Assembly (NCBI GenBank): GCA_031551275.1
Contig: JAVBNX010000014.1
Span: 62,001 to 126,000, forward strand
Direction: 5' to 3'
Source: JAVBMJ01 sp031551275
GTDB taxonomy: Bacteria; Bacteroidota; Bacteroidia; Bacteroidales; Rikenellaceae
Length of the DNA stretch: 64,000 nucleotides
Of the stretch, positions 50,976 through 59,923 are shown in pieces; within the stretch, counting starts at the first letter, position 1; every line of letters begins with the position of its first letter. The notes under the pieces were generated by a model. It saw only the letters and a program-made list of their open reading frames with translations. It was not told the origin of the DNA and did not search any database. The position numbers were made by a program, and so were the translations under genes.

Positions 50976-51599
50976 TTAATTGCCGTGGCAGGAGTTGTAC
51001 TCCTGGATGATCTCCACCAGGTCTTTGTAGGTGTATTTCCCGCTTTTGATCTTGTCGATGATCTGCTGGTCGTCGTCGAAGTAGACCAGAGCGAGGCGTT
51101 TGAAAAAGCCGTTGGTGCCGGCCGAGAAGGTGCTCAGCACCATCGAGGCGCCGGGTTCGCCGGGGCGGCGGCAGTACTTGTCGGTGTGGCCGGGGTTCAT
51201 GGTGTTGCCCTTGGAGCTGATGGTGCGCGTGGTGGCCTCGGTGCGGTTGTGGTAGAGGGTCATGTAGCCGCGAAGCTCGACCATGAGCCAGATCGTCGCG
51301 GAGACTTTGCCCGTCTTTTTGTAGACGGCCATCGGGGCGATGATGGGCACGAACTCGTACTCCTCGGTGGTGCCGCTCTCGAAGGTAATCGTCATCAGGG
51401 CAATATCCGCGCTGGCGAGTTTGGCGGCCTTGCTGCCGTCGGCGGGGTAGAACTTGACCTCCTTGTCGTCGATCTTGGGAAAGTCTACCTCGCCTTTTTG
51501 CTGCATCCCGTCGGTCATTTTCAACGTCGCGGGGAATTTCTGGGCGGACAGGGTGGCGCAGAACAGGAGTGCGAGCGAGAGCAGGAGGAGTTTTTTCAT
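50976..51599 (-). CDS. Exported protein of unknown function
   Basis: 207-residue exported protein (signal MKKLLLLSLALLFCATLSAQ). The mature part opens with KFPATLKMTDGMQQKGEVDFPKIDDKEVKFYPADGS, a beta-rich pattern seen in several unnamed Bacteroidota families. It carries YEFVPIIAPMAVYK, a LVYFDDDQQIIDKIKSG segment and a short Cys-containing C-terminus (YNSCHGN). No family recognised. It has its own promoter and probably heads the Sel1/membrane module transcript. Confidence 0.7.
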   Translation of the reverse strand: MKKLLLLSLALLFCATLSAQKFPATLKMTDGMQQKGEVDFPKIDDKEVKFYPADGSKAAKLASADIALMTITFESGTTEEYEFVPIIAPMAVYKKTGKVSATIWLMVELRGYMTLYHNRTEATTRTISSKGNTMNPGHTDKYCRRPGEPGASMVLSTFSAGTNGFFKRLALVYFDDDQQIIDKIKSGKYTYKDLVEIIQEYNSCHGN

Positions 51600-51628
51600 G
51601 GGGGATAAAGGGGTACTGCTATTTTTGA

Positions 51629-51636
51629 CAAATGTA
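51629..51636 (-). promoter_or_regulatory. -7 promoter box for gene 50976-51599
   Basis: Minus strand TACATTTG, 29 bases upstream of the ATG at 51599, in the 48-base gap after the TPR gene. Confidence 0.55.
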
Positions 51637-51647
51637 ATACAAAAAAG

Positions 51648-52886
51648 CTATTTATATCTGCGTTTCAGTGTTTTGTATTCGCGGTCGAATCGCCAGGGGT
51701 TCCAGCAGCGGTCGCTTTCCACGCGGGAGAATTCTATCTCTCTGGCTTCCAGGGCGGTTCGGAGCAGGTTGAAGGCGGCGGGGCGGTCATTCATCACGGC
51801 GTAGAGGCAGGCGCGGTGGTAGCCTGCCGCTCCCAGGGCGATCGCTTTGTCGCCCCAGGCGAGTCCGGTGGCCAGCAGGTCGGCGGCCTGGTCCCGGGGG
51901 GCCATCATCGAGCGGCGGCCGTAGGCGTACTGCAATGCGTCGAGGCAATTGCGGTACATCTTGCTTTCGACGGTGTCCCCGGTCAGTTGGACGGCCTTTT
52001 CCAGCTTGTGGATCGACTCGCGGTAGAGGCTGTCGGCCTCCAGGCCGCGGCGCAGGTCGGCCATGTCCTGCAAACAGCCGCCCCAGAAATAATAGCTCTC
52101 GAAGGTTTGCGGGGCGCGGCGGGCGGCGTGCCCGAGCAGCCTCTGGGCCTCGTGGCGGTAGAGGCTGTCGGCGGTGGCGGGCTCCTTGTATTCGGCCAGG
52201 GCGCAGAGGGTCAGTATCCGGTTGAAAAAGAACGTCGGGGTAAGCAGGTAGGTCTCGTGGACCCGGTCGAAATTCAGGTTGGCCTTTTCGAGGCACTCCT
52301 CCCGGTACCATCCGTCGGGGGCGTCGACGGCGAGGTTCATATAGAGGTAACCCATGTAGCGGCAGACGCGCGAGGGGTACTCCCAGGTGCCGTTCTTGAT
52401 AAAGCCCAACGGGGAGCGGGGGTACTTTTTGACCGCCTCGTCGAACTCGTCCAGGGCCTGGTTGTAGAGCCTTTCGAAGTGTTTTTTGTCGCCCTGCGCC
52501 CGGGCTTGGGTGCCCAGGGCCATCAACGAGATGCCGTGGATGTAGTCGAAGGTGTAGTTTTTCCGGTCCAGGCGGTTGCCCTCCTTCGCGTAGCGGATCG
52601 CGTCGCCGTAGCGGTCCAGATCGTAGCTGTATGCCCCCAGGTAGTAGGTCAGCAAAGCGGGCAGGGAGTCCTTTTTCACGCCCGGCGGCAGATCGCGGCG
52701 GATGGAGAGCAACGTGTCGAGGATGCGGGCGGCAGCGGCGGGGTCCTTGCCGTATTGATCGTAAACGGCGTCCAGCTTGCGGGAGTCGAAGCCCTGGCGC
52801 AGGGTGGTAAGTCGGTCCGAGAGGGCGTCCTGCGCCCTGACGGCGCCGGACATCAGCAGGAGGGCGAAGATCAGGAGTTTTTTCAT
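51648..52886 (-). CDS. TPR-like exported protein
   Basis: 412-residue exported helical-repeat protein (signal MKKLLIFALLLMSGAVRAQ; start at 52886 chosen for it). TPR-like units: LLTYYLGAYSYDLDRYGDAIRYAKEGNRLD, ISLMALGTQARAQGDKKHF. The last repeat (RACLYAVMNDRPAAFNLLRTALEAREIEFSRVESDRCWNPWRFDREYKTLKRRYK) is the 'TPR end-of-group' type. It overlaps the upstream gene by 4 bases (ATGA). It is probably a periplasmic scaffold; function unknown. Confidence 0.8.
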   Translation of the reverse strand: MKKLLIFALLLMSGAVRAQDALSDRLTTLRQGFDSRKLDAVYDQYGKDPAAAARILDTLLSIRRDLPPGVKKDSLPALLTYYLGAYSYDLDRYGDAIRYAKEGNRLDRKNYTFDYIHGISLMALGTQARAQGDKKHFERLYNQALDEFDEAVKKYPRSPLGFIKNGTWEYPSRVCRYMGYLYMNLAVDAPDGWYREECLEKANLNFDRVHETYLLTPTFFFNRILTLCALAEYKEPATADSLYRHEAQRLLGHAARRAPQTFESYYFWGGCLQDMADLRRGLEADSLYRESIHKLEKAVQLTGDTVESKMYRNCLDALQYAYGRRSMMAPRDQAADLLATGLAWGDKAIALGAAGYHRACLYAVMNDRPAAFNLLRTALEAREIEFSRVESDRCWNPWRFDREYKTLKRRYK

Positions 52887-53599
52887 AGGGGAAGGGTGTC
52901 TGTGCGCATCATCGGGCCATGGTCTTTTTCGAATCGGGTCCGGTAGCGGACCGTTTTGATCCGGCGCATATCCTCGCCGCGCGCCACGTTGACCCAACCC
53001 AGGTTGTAATCGGGATCATCGCCCAACTCGACCCGGGCGAAGTTGTAGGGGTCCTGCACATTACGGATAAAGACCCTCGTGGCGCGGGCATCGATGTAGA
53101 ACCGGATCGTACGGCGGGTGTAGAATATCTGCTCCTCGCCCCGGGTCTTTTCGTCGAAATAACGGATCATCAGATCGCGCAATTCGAGGCTGTCCTGGGG
53201 CGCGTTCCTTACCAGGACGGCTTCGCCCAGGTCGTTCCTGTACTCGGCCGGGCTGAAAACCGGACCTTGGATGAGGTCCTGCGGGCTGTGGTATTCGTAA
53301 CGCTGGACGGGCATCTCCCGGAAACTTACCCTGCCGAACGAGAGAAACCCGTCGGGCAAACAACCGAGCAGGGTCGCAGCAGCCAAAAGAATCCCTGACC
53401 ACCTGAAAAAGGGGCGCTTGCGGCAGATCAAAAAAACAGAGGCCGTTACCAGCACGGGCAAAAAAGTGAGGACCAGATCGCCCTGCGAGAGCATAAGGAC
53501 CACGATCCCGTAGAAGAACTGCACGACCACCAACGCGGCCAGCAAAAGGATCACGAGCCAGAAAGGGATGCCGCGTATATGTCGCCGGGTCAGTTTCAC
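52883..53599 (-). CDS. Membrane protein of unknown function
   Basis: 238-residue protein with three N-terminal membrane helices (residues about 10-80) and a soluble beta-rich C-terminal domain: LGEAVLVRNAPQDSLELRDLMIRYFDEKTRG, QIFYTRRTIRFYIDARATRVFIRNVQD, LGWVNVARGEDMRRIKTVRYRTRFEKD. No family recognised. It overlaps the TPR gene by 4 bases and follows gene 53603-55810 by 3, so these genes form one operon. Confidence 0.7.
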   Translation of the reverse strand: MKLTRRHIRGIPFWLVILLLAALVVVQFFYGIVVLMLSQGDLVLTFLPVLVTASVFLICRKRPFFRWSGILLAAATLLGCLPDGFLSFGRVSFREMPVQRYEYHSPQDLIQGPVFSPAEYRNDLGEAVLVRNAPQDSLELRDLMIRYFDEKTRGEEQIFYTRRTIRFYIDARATRVFIRNVQDPYNFARVELGDDPDYNLGWVNVARGEDMRRIKTVRYRTRFEKDHGPMMRTDTLPL

Positions 53600-53602
53600 G
53601 GT

Positions 53603-55810
53603 TTATTCATGTTCCGCTTCGGATTTGAAAAAGTCGTCCCAACAGTGGGTGTGTTTCGTTTTTTTGGGGTTGTAACGTTCGTCGAAAATCAGTTTGAGTC
53701 CCATGTGAACGGACGGATCGGGATTTTCGTAGTATTCCAGGCGGTTTTTCCGCGTTTTACCGTTGCCGTCGACCCGCATTACCGACATACGCAGGGGGAC
53801 CAGGCGGTTGTCGTGCCAGAGATAGAGTGTTTTATTCCCGTCCATCCACCAACTGCCCTGGTAATCCTCTTCCAGATAGGCTTTCCCGTTGCGGATATGG
53901 GTCGTGTAGCCGGTGCTGAATTCGCCCGCATGGGTAACAAGATGGTCAACTGCGTCGTATTTGAAGGCGACCATCCGTTGGTTCGCGTTCATGTTGGGGT
54001 AAGTGGCCATCACGATCTCGGGGCCGGGCTCGGCGTCGAGCTCCTCGAAACGGACGAAACCGAAATTGCTGTCGTCCGTGTAGGAATATCCGCCGATCTT
54101 CTCCCAGCCCGGCGAATCGGGACGCGTAAAGCCGAGTCGGTAGAAACTGAACCTTTTGTCCTCGGGTTCGACGGCAATCGCCAAAACGCGCCCGCTGCCC
54201 AGGAATTTGCCGACAAAGAGGACCCTGTCGCTGCTCTCGTCGTCCCAGTAGAGATGCTCGACCATCCGGGCGGTGTCGTTCGGGTCGGGACTCCACCAAT
54301 CCATTACCGAAGGGAAGCGCTCCCGCATCACGTTGTTGTAGAACAGGGTGGTCGAGTCGCAGGCGGCATACTCCTCGACCTCGGGCAGGATGGCCGCCAG
54401 GATGTCCGCAATGGTCTGCGCCTCCATGATTCCCCTGCGGTCGAGGGCATCGAACGGGGCGTTCTGTTCGATCACGTACCGGTCGTACTCGTCCTGCCCC
54501 GGGTCGGGTTCGGCGACGGGTTCGGCGGTCGTGTACGTGACCGTCGTGGCGTGCTGCGGGCCCAGGCGGGTCAGACCGCCTTCGTGCCAGCACGAGAGCT
54601 CGTTCGCGACAAGGGTCGTTTTAGAGACTTTCGGATCGAACTTTTTGACGAACGGGGCGACGGTAATCTTTGTCTCCTCCCATTCGGGCAGCATAACGAT
54701 ATCGGCCTGGATGCCTTTGTACTGCGCGGTATCCAGCAGTTGCCAGCCGCCGTCGCCCACCCTGAGCATCCAGCGCACGCTTGCCGCCTGTTTGGCGGTG
54801 GGGACACGGGGGAAAGCCAGCGCCGTGTAGCGGACGTGCTGGCAGGGCATGGCCTCGTCCAGGCCCGCCACGGTGTGGGGACGCATGGATGCCCAACGGT
54901 TGAAGGGACGCCTGCGGGCCTTCTCCTGCCGGTCGCACAGATCGACGATATCGAGGTTTTCGACGTAGCAGGTGCCGTTCAAAATGGGGATATACTTGAT
55001 CCGGACCGTGGGGTTGCCTTCGCGGAAGTCGCACTCGAAGGAGTTGGAGACCGTTTCACGCTCGATCTCATCCACCTCGTCCGGGTCGTGGGTCACGTCG
55101 ATCTGGAACGACAGACCCGCATGGGGGTCGAGCTCGTCCTGCAGAACGGTCAGGTTGACAGCGTCCTTGAACAGCAGGCGGGTGATAACGAACTTGCCCT
55201 TGCCGTCGGCCGTGGAGAGGCGTTTGCGGCGGGCGGCCATCGATTCGAACCAGTTGCCGTTGTATTGCAGGGTATCGCCCGCGGCGATCAACTGTTCATC
55301 CCCGGGAAAGGCAAAGGGAACGGGGCTCTCCAAAAAGCAGGCGTGGCGGGAACGTGTCTCGAAGAGGTAGTCCTTTTTCATGATCCCCGTGCCGAGGTCC
55401 ATCCCGAAAAGCCTCTCCACCGCCGCGCTGTCGGGCGAAAGAGGCTTGCCCCGCAGCAAATAGACCCCGCCTCGCAGGTGGATGATGGAATCTATCTGGA
55501 CCTGCTCCAGCAATTTATCCTCGGGGAGGAGTTTGGGCCGGCGGCGGTAAAAGCGGGATACGCAGTCGGCCACACGGTATTGGATCAGCGGGCGGGAGGT
55601 CGTGTCGCTCCATTGGAAAACGCGGACGTTGCCGTCCCGGGAGCTTAATATGTCCACGCCCTTTTGCCTCATCTCCTCCAACGGGTCGGTCATGCCCCCG
55701 TCCCGCCAGGCGTAATGGAGCACCTCGGCCAGGGTCGGCGGTTGCCCGGCGACGGGAAAAGATAACAGGATGAAGAAAAACAGGGCGGCCGTTACCGGTC
55801 TGCGGGACAT
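53603..55810 (-). CDS. Large exported protein of unknown function
   Basis: 735-residue exported protein (signal MSRRPVTAALFFFILLSFPVAG). It is rich in beta strands and aromatic residues, with no membrane helix after the signal. A late segment (NFGFVRFEELDAEPGPEIVMATYPN) resembles an FG-GAP/VCBS-like 'D...GPEI' strand-turn, and MRVDGNGKTRKNRLEYYENPDPS a calcium-loop-like stretch, but both are weak. No named family. It is the first gene of the three-gene operon ending at 51648. The promoter box is 17 bases upstream. Confidence 0.7.
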   Translation of the reverse strand: MSRRPVTAALFFFILLSFPVAGQPPTLAEVLHYAWRDGGMTDPLEEMRQKGVDILSSRDGNVRVFQWSDTTSRPLIQYRVADCVSRFYRRRPKLLPEDKLLEQVQIDSIIHLRGGVYLLRGKPLSPDSAAVERLFGMDLGTGIMKKDYLFETRSRHACFLESPVPFAFPGDEQLIAAGDTLQYNGNWFESMAARRKRLSTADGKGKFVITRLLFKDAVNLTVLQDELDPHAGLSFQIDVTHDPDEVDEIERETVSNSFECDFREGNPTVRIKYIPILNGTCYVENLDIVDLCDRQEKARRRPFNRWASMRPHTVAGLDEAMPCQHVRYTALAFPRVPTAKQAASVRWMLRVGDGGWQLLDTAQYKGIQADIVMLPEWEETKITVAPFVKKFDPKVSKTTLVANELSCWHEGGLTRLGPQHATTVTYTTAEPVAEPDPGQDEYDRYVIEQNAPFDALDRRGIMEAQTIADILAAILPEVEEYAACDSTTLFYNNVMRERFPSVMDWWSPDPNDTARMVEHLYWDDESSDRVLFVGKFLGSGRVLAIAVEPEDKRFSFYRLGFTRPDSPGWEKIGGYSYTDDSNFGFVRFEELDAEPGPEIVMATYPNMNANQRMVAFKYDAVDHLVTHAGEFSTGYTTHIRNGKAYLEEDYQGSWWMDGNKTLYLWHDNRLVPLRMSVMRVDGNGKTRKNRLEYYENPDPSVHMGLKLIFDERYNPKKTKHTHCWDDFFKSEAEHE

Positions 55811-55826
55811 AGGGGTTTGTTTGCCG

Positions 55827-55834
55827 CAAAGATA
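55827..55834 (-). promoter_or_regulatory. -7 promoter box for the 53603-55810 operon
   Basis: Minus strand TATCTTTG, 16 bases upstream of the ATG at 55810. Confidence 0.65.
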
Positions 55835-55883
55835 ACAATTTGAGCGATTCTCCCGCTTACGGGATCATTATAAATCAGTATTG

Positions 55884-55891
55884 TATTTTTG
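55884..55891 (+). promoter_or_regulatory. -7 promoter box for the second TonB receptor
   Basis: TATTTTTG, 41 bases before the ATG at 55933. Confidence 0.5.
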
Positions 55892-55932
55892 GCGGCGTAT
55901 CTGTTCCTTTGCGGTATCAAAATCAGAAAAAT

Positions 55933-58266
55933 ATGAGCAATAAATACATTTGGGCGCTGTTGGTTCTCTGTACCTCTTTTTCAACGGCATGGGGGCAGCC
56001 CGTGCAGAATATACGCGGGGAGGTACGCGACAAATCCTCGGGGGCGGCGTTGCAGTATGTGAGCGTCGCGGTGATGGACGCGGGATCGCAATTCGGGGCC
56101 TCGACCGACAGCCTGGGGCGGTTCGTGATCAAAAACGTGCCGGTGGGACGCTACGATGTGAAGGCGTCCTATCTGGGCTACCAGCCCTTTATCGCCAAGG
56201 AGGTTTTGGTCACCTCGGCGCGGGAGGCTTACATCGAGATCGGGATGACGGAGAACTCCGAGCAACTGGACGCGATCGTGGTCACGCCCCAGATCGACAA
56301 GGCCGAGCCGTTGAACTACATGGCGCTGGCCAGCGCGCGGATGCTGAGCGTGGAGGAGGCAAGCCGCTACGCGGGCGGGTTCGACGACCCGGCCAGGCTG
56401 GCATCCTCGTTCGCGGGGGTGACCGGCTCGATGGGCAACAACGGGATCGTGGTGCGGGGAAACTCGCCCGTCTACTTTTTGTGGCGGATGGAGGAGGTCG
56501 AGATACCCAACCCCAACCACTTCGCCGACGTGACGGCCTTCGGGGGCGGGGGGTTGACGGCCCTGAGCAGCCAGGTATTGGGTAACTCGGACTTCTTTAC
56601 GGGGGCTTTCCCCGCCGAGTACGGCAACGCGCTCTCGGGGGTGTTCGACGTCAACCTGCGCAACGGGAGTTATCGCAAGATGGAGAATACCTTCCAGGTG
56701 GGGCCTATCGGGATCGACGTGGCCTCGGAAGGGCCTTTGAAAAAAGGGGGCAATTCGTCCTATATCTTTAACTACCGCTACTCCACCCTCGCGCTGCTCG
56801 CCCCGCTTATGCCGGACGACGCGGACGGGACCAAGTACCAGGACCTCTCCTTCAAGTTCCACTTTCCGACCCGCAAGGCCGGGACCTTCTCGCTGTGGGG
56901 CGTGGGGCTGATCGACCGTTCGGGGCAGACGGCGGAAACGGACCCTTCGAAATGGGTTTATTTGCAGGATATGGAGGACCAGGACGTGAAGCAATACATG
57001 GGGGCGGCGGGGCTGAGCCACAAGATCGCGGCGGGGAAAGGGGGCTTTTTGAAGACAACGCTCGCGGCTACCGTCGGGGGGCTGGATATGCACACGGAGA
57101 GGATGAACAACCAGACCGAACTTTTGCCGCAGAACGTGATCCAAAACACCAACTGGAATTTCGTGCTCGCGTCGACCCTAAACAAGAAATTCAACGCCTG
57201 GCACACCAACCGGACGGGGATCCGGGTGACGGGGCTGATGTACGATATGCTGTTGAAAGAGGCTGTGGGCGGGCAGCCCATAGCGACGGTGGCGGACAAG
57301 ACCGGGTTCAGCACGCTGATCGCCGCTTTTTCGAGCTCCTCTTTCCAACTTTCGGAGGCCTGGACTTTTAATTTAGGAGTTAACGCCCAATGGCTGACGC
57401 TCAACGGCGGGTATGCGATCGAGCCCCGCGCCGGGTTGCGCTGGACGTTCCGTAAGGGGCAATCCCTCGGGGTCAGTTACGGGTTGCACAGCCGCATGGA
57501 GATGCTCAACTACTACTTCTCGGGTCCGGCGGGCAGCGAGCCTGTCAACAAGGACCTGGACTTTACCCGGGCGCACCATATCGTTCTTTCCTATGATTAC
57601 ACCATCGGGGATGACTACCATTTGAGGGTCGAGCCTTACTTCCAGCAGTTGTTCGACGTGCCGGTCGTGGCGGGGAGTTCGTTCTCGCTGATCAACCTGC
57701 AAAGCGACTGGTTCATTACCGACAAGCTGGTCAACCAGGGCAAGGGGATGAACTACGGGGTGGATGTGACCTTCGAAAAGTATGTTTCGCGGGGGTTTTA
57801 CTATATGTTCACCGGGTCGCTGTTCGAATCGAAATACAAGGCCGGGGATGGGGTGTGGCGCAATACGCGCTTCAACCGCAACTACGCGCTCAACCTGCTG
57901 GCGGGCAAGGAGTGGACGGTGGGTCGCAACAAACAGAACGCCATCGGGGCCAACTTCCGGTTTACCTTCCAGGGCGGAGACAGGTATTCGCCCGTCGATT
58001 TAACGGCCTCGCAGACGCAGGGGGATGTGGTTTACGACGAGCAGGAAGCGTTTTCAAAACAACTCTCCCCTGCGCTGCTTTGCCACTTCACGGTCAATTA
58101 CCGGATCAACCGGGAGAAAACATCCCATGAGTTCGCGCTCAAAGTGCTCAACGCGACCAACTACAAGGATTACTACGGCCACAGGTACAACTTCGTGACC
58201 CACTCGGTCGAGCCCCAGCGGGAAGCGATCATGATCCCCAACATCAGCTACAAGATCCAGTTCTAA
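55933..58266 (+). CDS. TonB-dependent receptor with CarboxypepD_reg-like domain
   Basis: 777-residue TonB-dependent receptor. A signal (KYIWALLVLCTSFSTAWGQ) precedes the CarboxypepD_reg-like beta sandwich (IRGEVRDKSSGAALQYVSVAVMDAGSQFGASTDSLGRFVIKNVPVGRYDVKASYLGYQ), then a plug (NGIVVRGNSPVYFLWRMEEVEIPNPNHF, FFTGAFPAEYGNALSGVFDVNLR) and a barrel ending in ISYKIQF. No SusD partner is adjacent, so it is not a standard SusCD transporter. Related receptors without SusD often take up small peptides or metals. Substrate unknown. I chose the ATG at 55933 for the signal peptide. Confidence 0.92.
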   Translation: MSNKYIWALLVLCTSFSTAWGQPVQNIRGEVRDKSSGAALQYVSVAVMDAGSQFGASTDSLGRFVIKNVPVGRYDVKASYLGYQPFIAKEVLVTSAREAYIEIGMTENSEQLDAIVVTPQIDKAEPLNYMALASARMLSVEEASRYAGGFDDPARLASSFAGVTGSMGNNGIVVRGNSPVYFLWRMEEVEIPNPNHFADVTAFGGGGLTALSSQVLGNSDFFTGAFPAEYGNALSGVFDVNLRNGSYRKMENTFQVGPIGIDVASEGPLKKGGNSSYIFNYRYSTLALLAPLMPDDADGTKYQDLSFKFHFPTRKAGTFSLWGVGLIDRSGQTAETDPSKWVYLQDMEDQDVKQYMGAAGLSHKIAAGKGGFLKTTLAATVGGLDMHTERMNNQTELLPQNVIQNTNWNFVLASTLNKKFNAWHTNRTGIRVTGLMYDMLLKEAVGGQPIATVADKTGFSTLIAAFSSSSFQLSEAWTFNLGVNAQWLTLNGGYAIEPRAGLRWTFRKGQSLGVSYGLHSRMEMLNYYFSGPAGSEPVNKDLDFTRAHHIVLSYDYTIGDDYHLRVEPYFQQLFDVPVVAGSSFSLINLQSDWFITDKLVNQGKGMNYGVDVTFEKYVSRGFYYMFTGSLFESKYKAGDGVWRNTRFNRNYALNLLAGKEWTVGRNKQNAIGANFRFTFQGGDRYSPVDLTASQTQGDVVYDEQEAFSKQLSPALLCHFTVNYRINREKTSHEFALKVLNATNYKDYYGHRYNFVTHSVEPQREAIMIPNISYKIQF

Positions 58267-58964
58267 AGCAGAAGATTAACCAGCGGGACGATCACGGCGG
58301 TCATAACCCCCATGATGCCGATGGCGGCGCCACCGACCGCTCCCTCGACGGCCCCCATTTGCAGGGCGCGGGCTGTTCCCACGGCGTGGGAGGCGGCTCC
58401 CAGGGCAAGGCCACGGGCGACGGGGTCGGTAATCCTCAGTTTTTCCAGCATCCAGGGGCCGACCACGCTGCCGAAGATGCCCGTGATGATTACCGAGAGC
58501 GTCGTGATGGGCGGCACGCCCCCGGATAGCGAACTGACCTCCAAAGCGATGGGCATGGTAACGGACTTGGGCTGGATGGAGAGGATCAGGGTATGGTCGA
58601 TGCCGAAAAGCATGGACAGGAGGGTAACGCTCAAAACCCCCACGAGGCTGCCGGCAAAAAGGGAGAGCAGGATAGAGAGTTCACGCCCCTTGATCCTGGA
58701 GAGGTTGTCGTGGAGCAGGTAGCCCAGGGCCACGACCGAGACGCCCAGCAGGAAGTTGATGATGGCGTTGGCGCGGTAGTAGCTCTCGAAGGAGATCCCG
58801 GTCAGCTTGAGGAAGGCCATGATCACGGTAATCGAGACCAGGATGGGGTGCAGGATCACCCAGCCCGTTTTGCGCCACAAAAGCAACGAGCCGTAGTAGC
58901 ACGCCACGGTCAGGGTGAGCAAGAACAGGGGGGAGGAGATCCAGGTATGGAGCGTATCAGCCAC
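58263..58964 (-). CDS. LrgB/CidB-family protein
   Basis: 233-residue polytopic membrane protein of the LrgB family (LILSIQPKSVTMPIALEVSSLSGGVPPITTLSVIITGIFGSVVGPWML, then RGLALGAASHAVGTARALQMG near residue 195). It acts with the LrgA partner to modulate holin-like activity or export; in several bacteria the pair carries pyruvate or glycolate. It overlaps the lrgA-like gene by 8 bases. The stop codon overlaps the convergent TonB receptor end by 4 bases. Confidence 0.93.
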   Translation of the reverse strand: MADTLHTWISSPLFLLTLTVACYYGSLLLWRKTGWVILHPILVSITVIMAFLKLTGISFESYYRANAIINFLLGVSVVALGYLLHDNLSRIKGRELSILLSLFAGSLVGVLSVTLLSMLFGIDHTLILSIQPKSVTMPIALEVSSLSGGVPPITTLSVIITGIFGSVVGPWMLEKLRITDPVARGLALGAASHAVGTARALQMGAVEGAVGGAAIGIMGVMTAVIVPLVNLLL

Positions 58965-59298
58965 GTTTGCCTCCTTTGCTTTTTTGCTGCATCCAGCCCA
59001 CCAGGGCCATCACCAGAAGGGTCGTCGTGACGATCACCGTCACCGTCGCCCAGGCGTGTCCGGCGATCAGATCCCAGGAGACCATCAAACCTACGCTGAT
59101 GGGGACGAAAAACAACAGCATATTGTCCAGCAGCCAGCGGGCGGGGGCTTCGACGTCCCCGGCTTTTATGGTCTTGGTCTGCAAGGCGGCCAGAAGCACG
59201 ACCATGCCCAGCACGCTGCCGGGGATCAGCCTGCCTATCATCAGGCTCAGTCCCTCGCCGATCAGATAGGCGCAGAGTATGTACAGGATGCCTTTCAA
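58957..59298 (-). CDS. CidA/LrgA-family protein
   Basis: 113-residue membrane protein of the CidA/LrgA family: GILYILCAYLIGEGLSLMIGRLIPGSVLGMVVLLAAL at the N-terminus, LLDNMLLFFVPISVGLMV in the middle. Four membrane helices. It is the partner of LrgB (8-base overlap). It follows the phosphatase gene by 12 bases, so the three may be cotranscribed. Confidence 0.93.
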   Translation of the reverse strand: MKGILYILCAYLIGEGLSLMIGRLIPGSVLGMVVLLAALQTKTIKAGDVEAPARWLLDNMLLFFVPISVGLMVSWDLIAGHAWATVTVIVTTTLLVMALVGWMQQKSKGGKRG

Positions 59299-59310
59299 GG
59301 TGGGGTGGGA

Positions 59311-59772
59311 TCAGGACTCTTCCAGCAGGGTCGCGCAGGCGTCCTCCAAAAGGTCGATGACCAGGTCGAAGCCCGCGTTGCCGCTGTAATAGGGGTCGGG
59401 GATCTCGCGGGCGGTGTGGCGGCGGCAGTAGGCGGTCATCCGCTCGACCTTGTCGATGCCCGCGCGGTCAGGGGCGACGCGGCACAAACGCTCGTAGTTG
59501 TCCTCATCCATGGCCAGGATGAGGTCGAAATCCCGAAAATCCTCCTTGCGCACCTGCCGCGAGCGGTGGGTGAGCTTATAGCCCCTGCGCAGGGCCGCAG
59601 CCCTCATGCGCCCGTCGGGCAGCTCGCCCGCGTGGCCCCCGTAGGTCCCCGCCGAGTCGATCTCGAACTCCTCGCCCCGGCCCGCCTCTTCGGCCATCCG
59701 CAAGAAGATGCCCTCCGCGGCCGGGGAGCGGCAGATGTTGCCCATGCAGACGAAGAGGATCTTCTTTTTCAT
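59311..59772 (-). CDS. Low-molecular-weight protein-tyrosine phosphatase
   Basis: 153-residue enzyme. The P-loop CMGNICRS (Cys 9, Arg 15) and the general-acid loop IPDPYYSGN are both intact. Family lengths match. It dephosphorylates protein tyrosine, often in control of exopolysaccharide synthesis, but no polysaccharide kinase gene lies nearby. Start at 59772 on good homology at MKKKILFVCMGNICRS. Confidence 0.95.
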   Translation of the reverse strand: MKKKILFVCMGNICRSPAAEGIFLRMAEEAGRGEEFEIDSAGTYGGHAGELPDGRMRAAALRRGYKLTHRSRQVRKEDFRDFDLILAMDEDNYERLCRVAPDRAGIDKVERMTAYCRRHTAREIPDPYYSGNAGFDLVIDLLEDACATLLEES

Positions 59773-59923
59773 TATTTATACGAATTATGTGTTAAAAACG
59801 AATTTTTCGGGACGGACTTTTGAGGCTCTCCCGGTAAGCTCCTTTGGTTTGCGGGATACGACTTACAACCTGCTTGAGCGTTTTATTGTCTCAAACCCGA
59901 CAAGCCCCGAAGCTTTAACCGCC

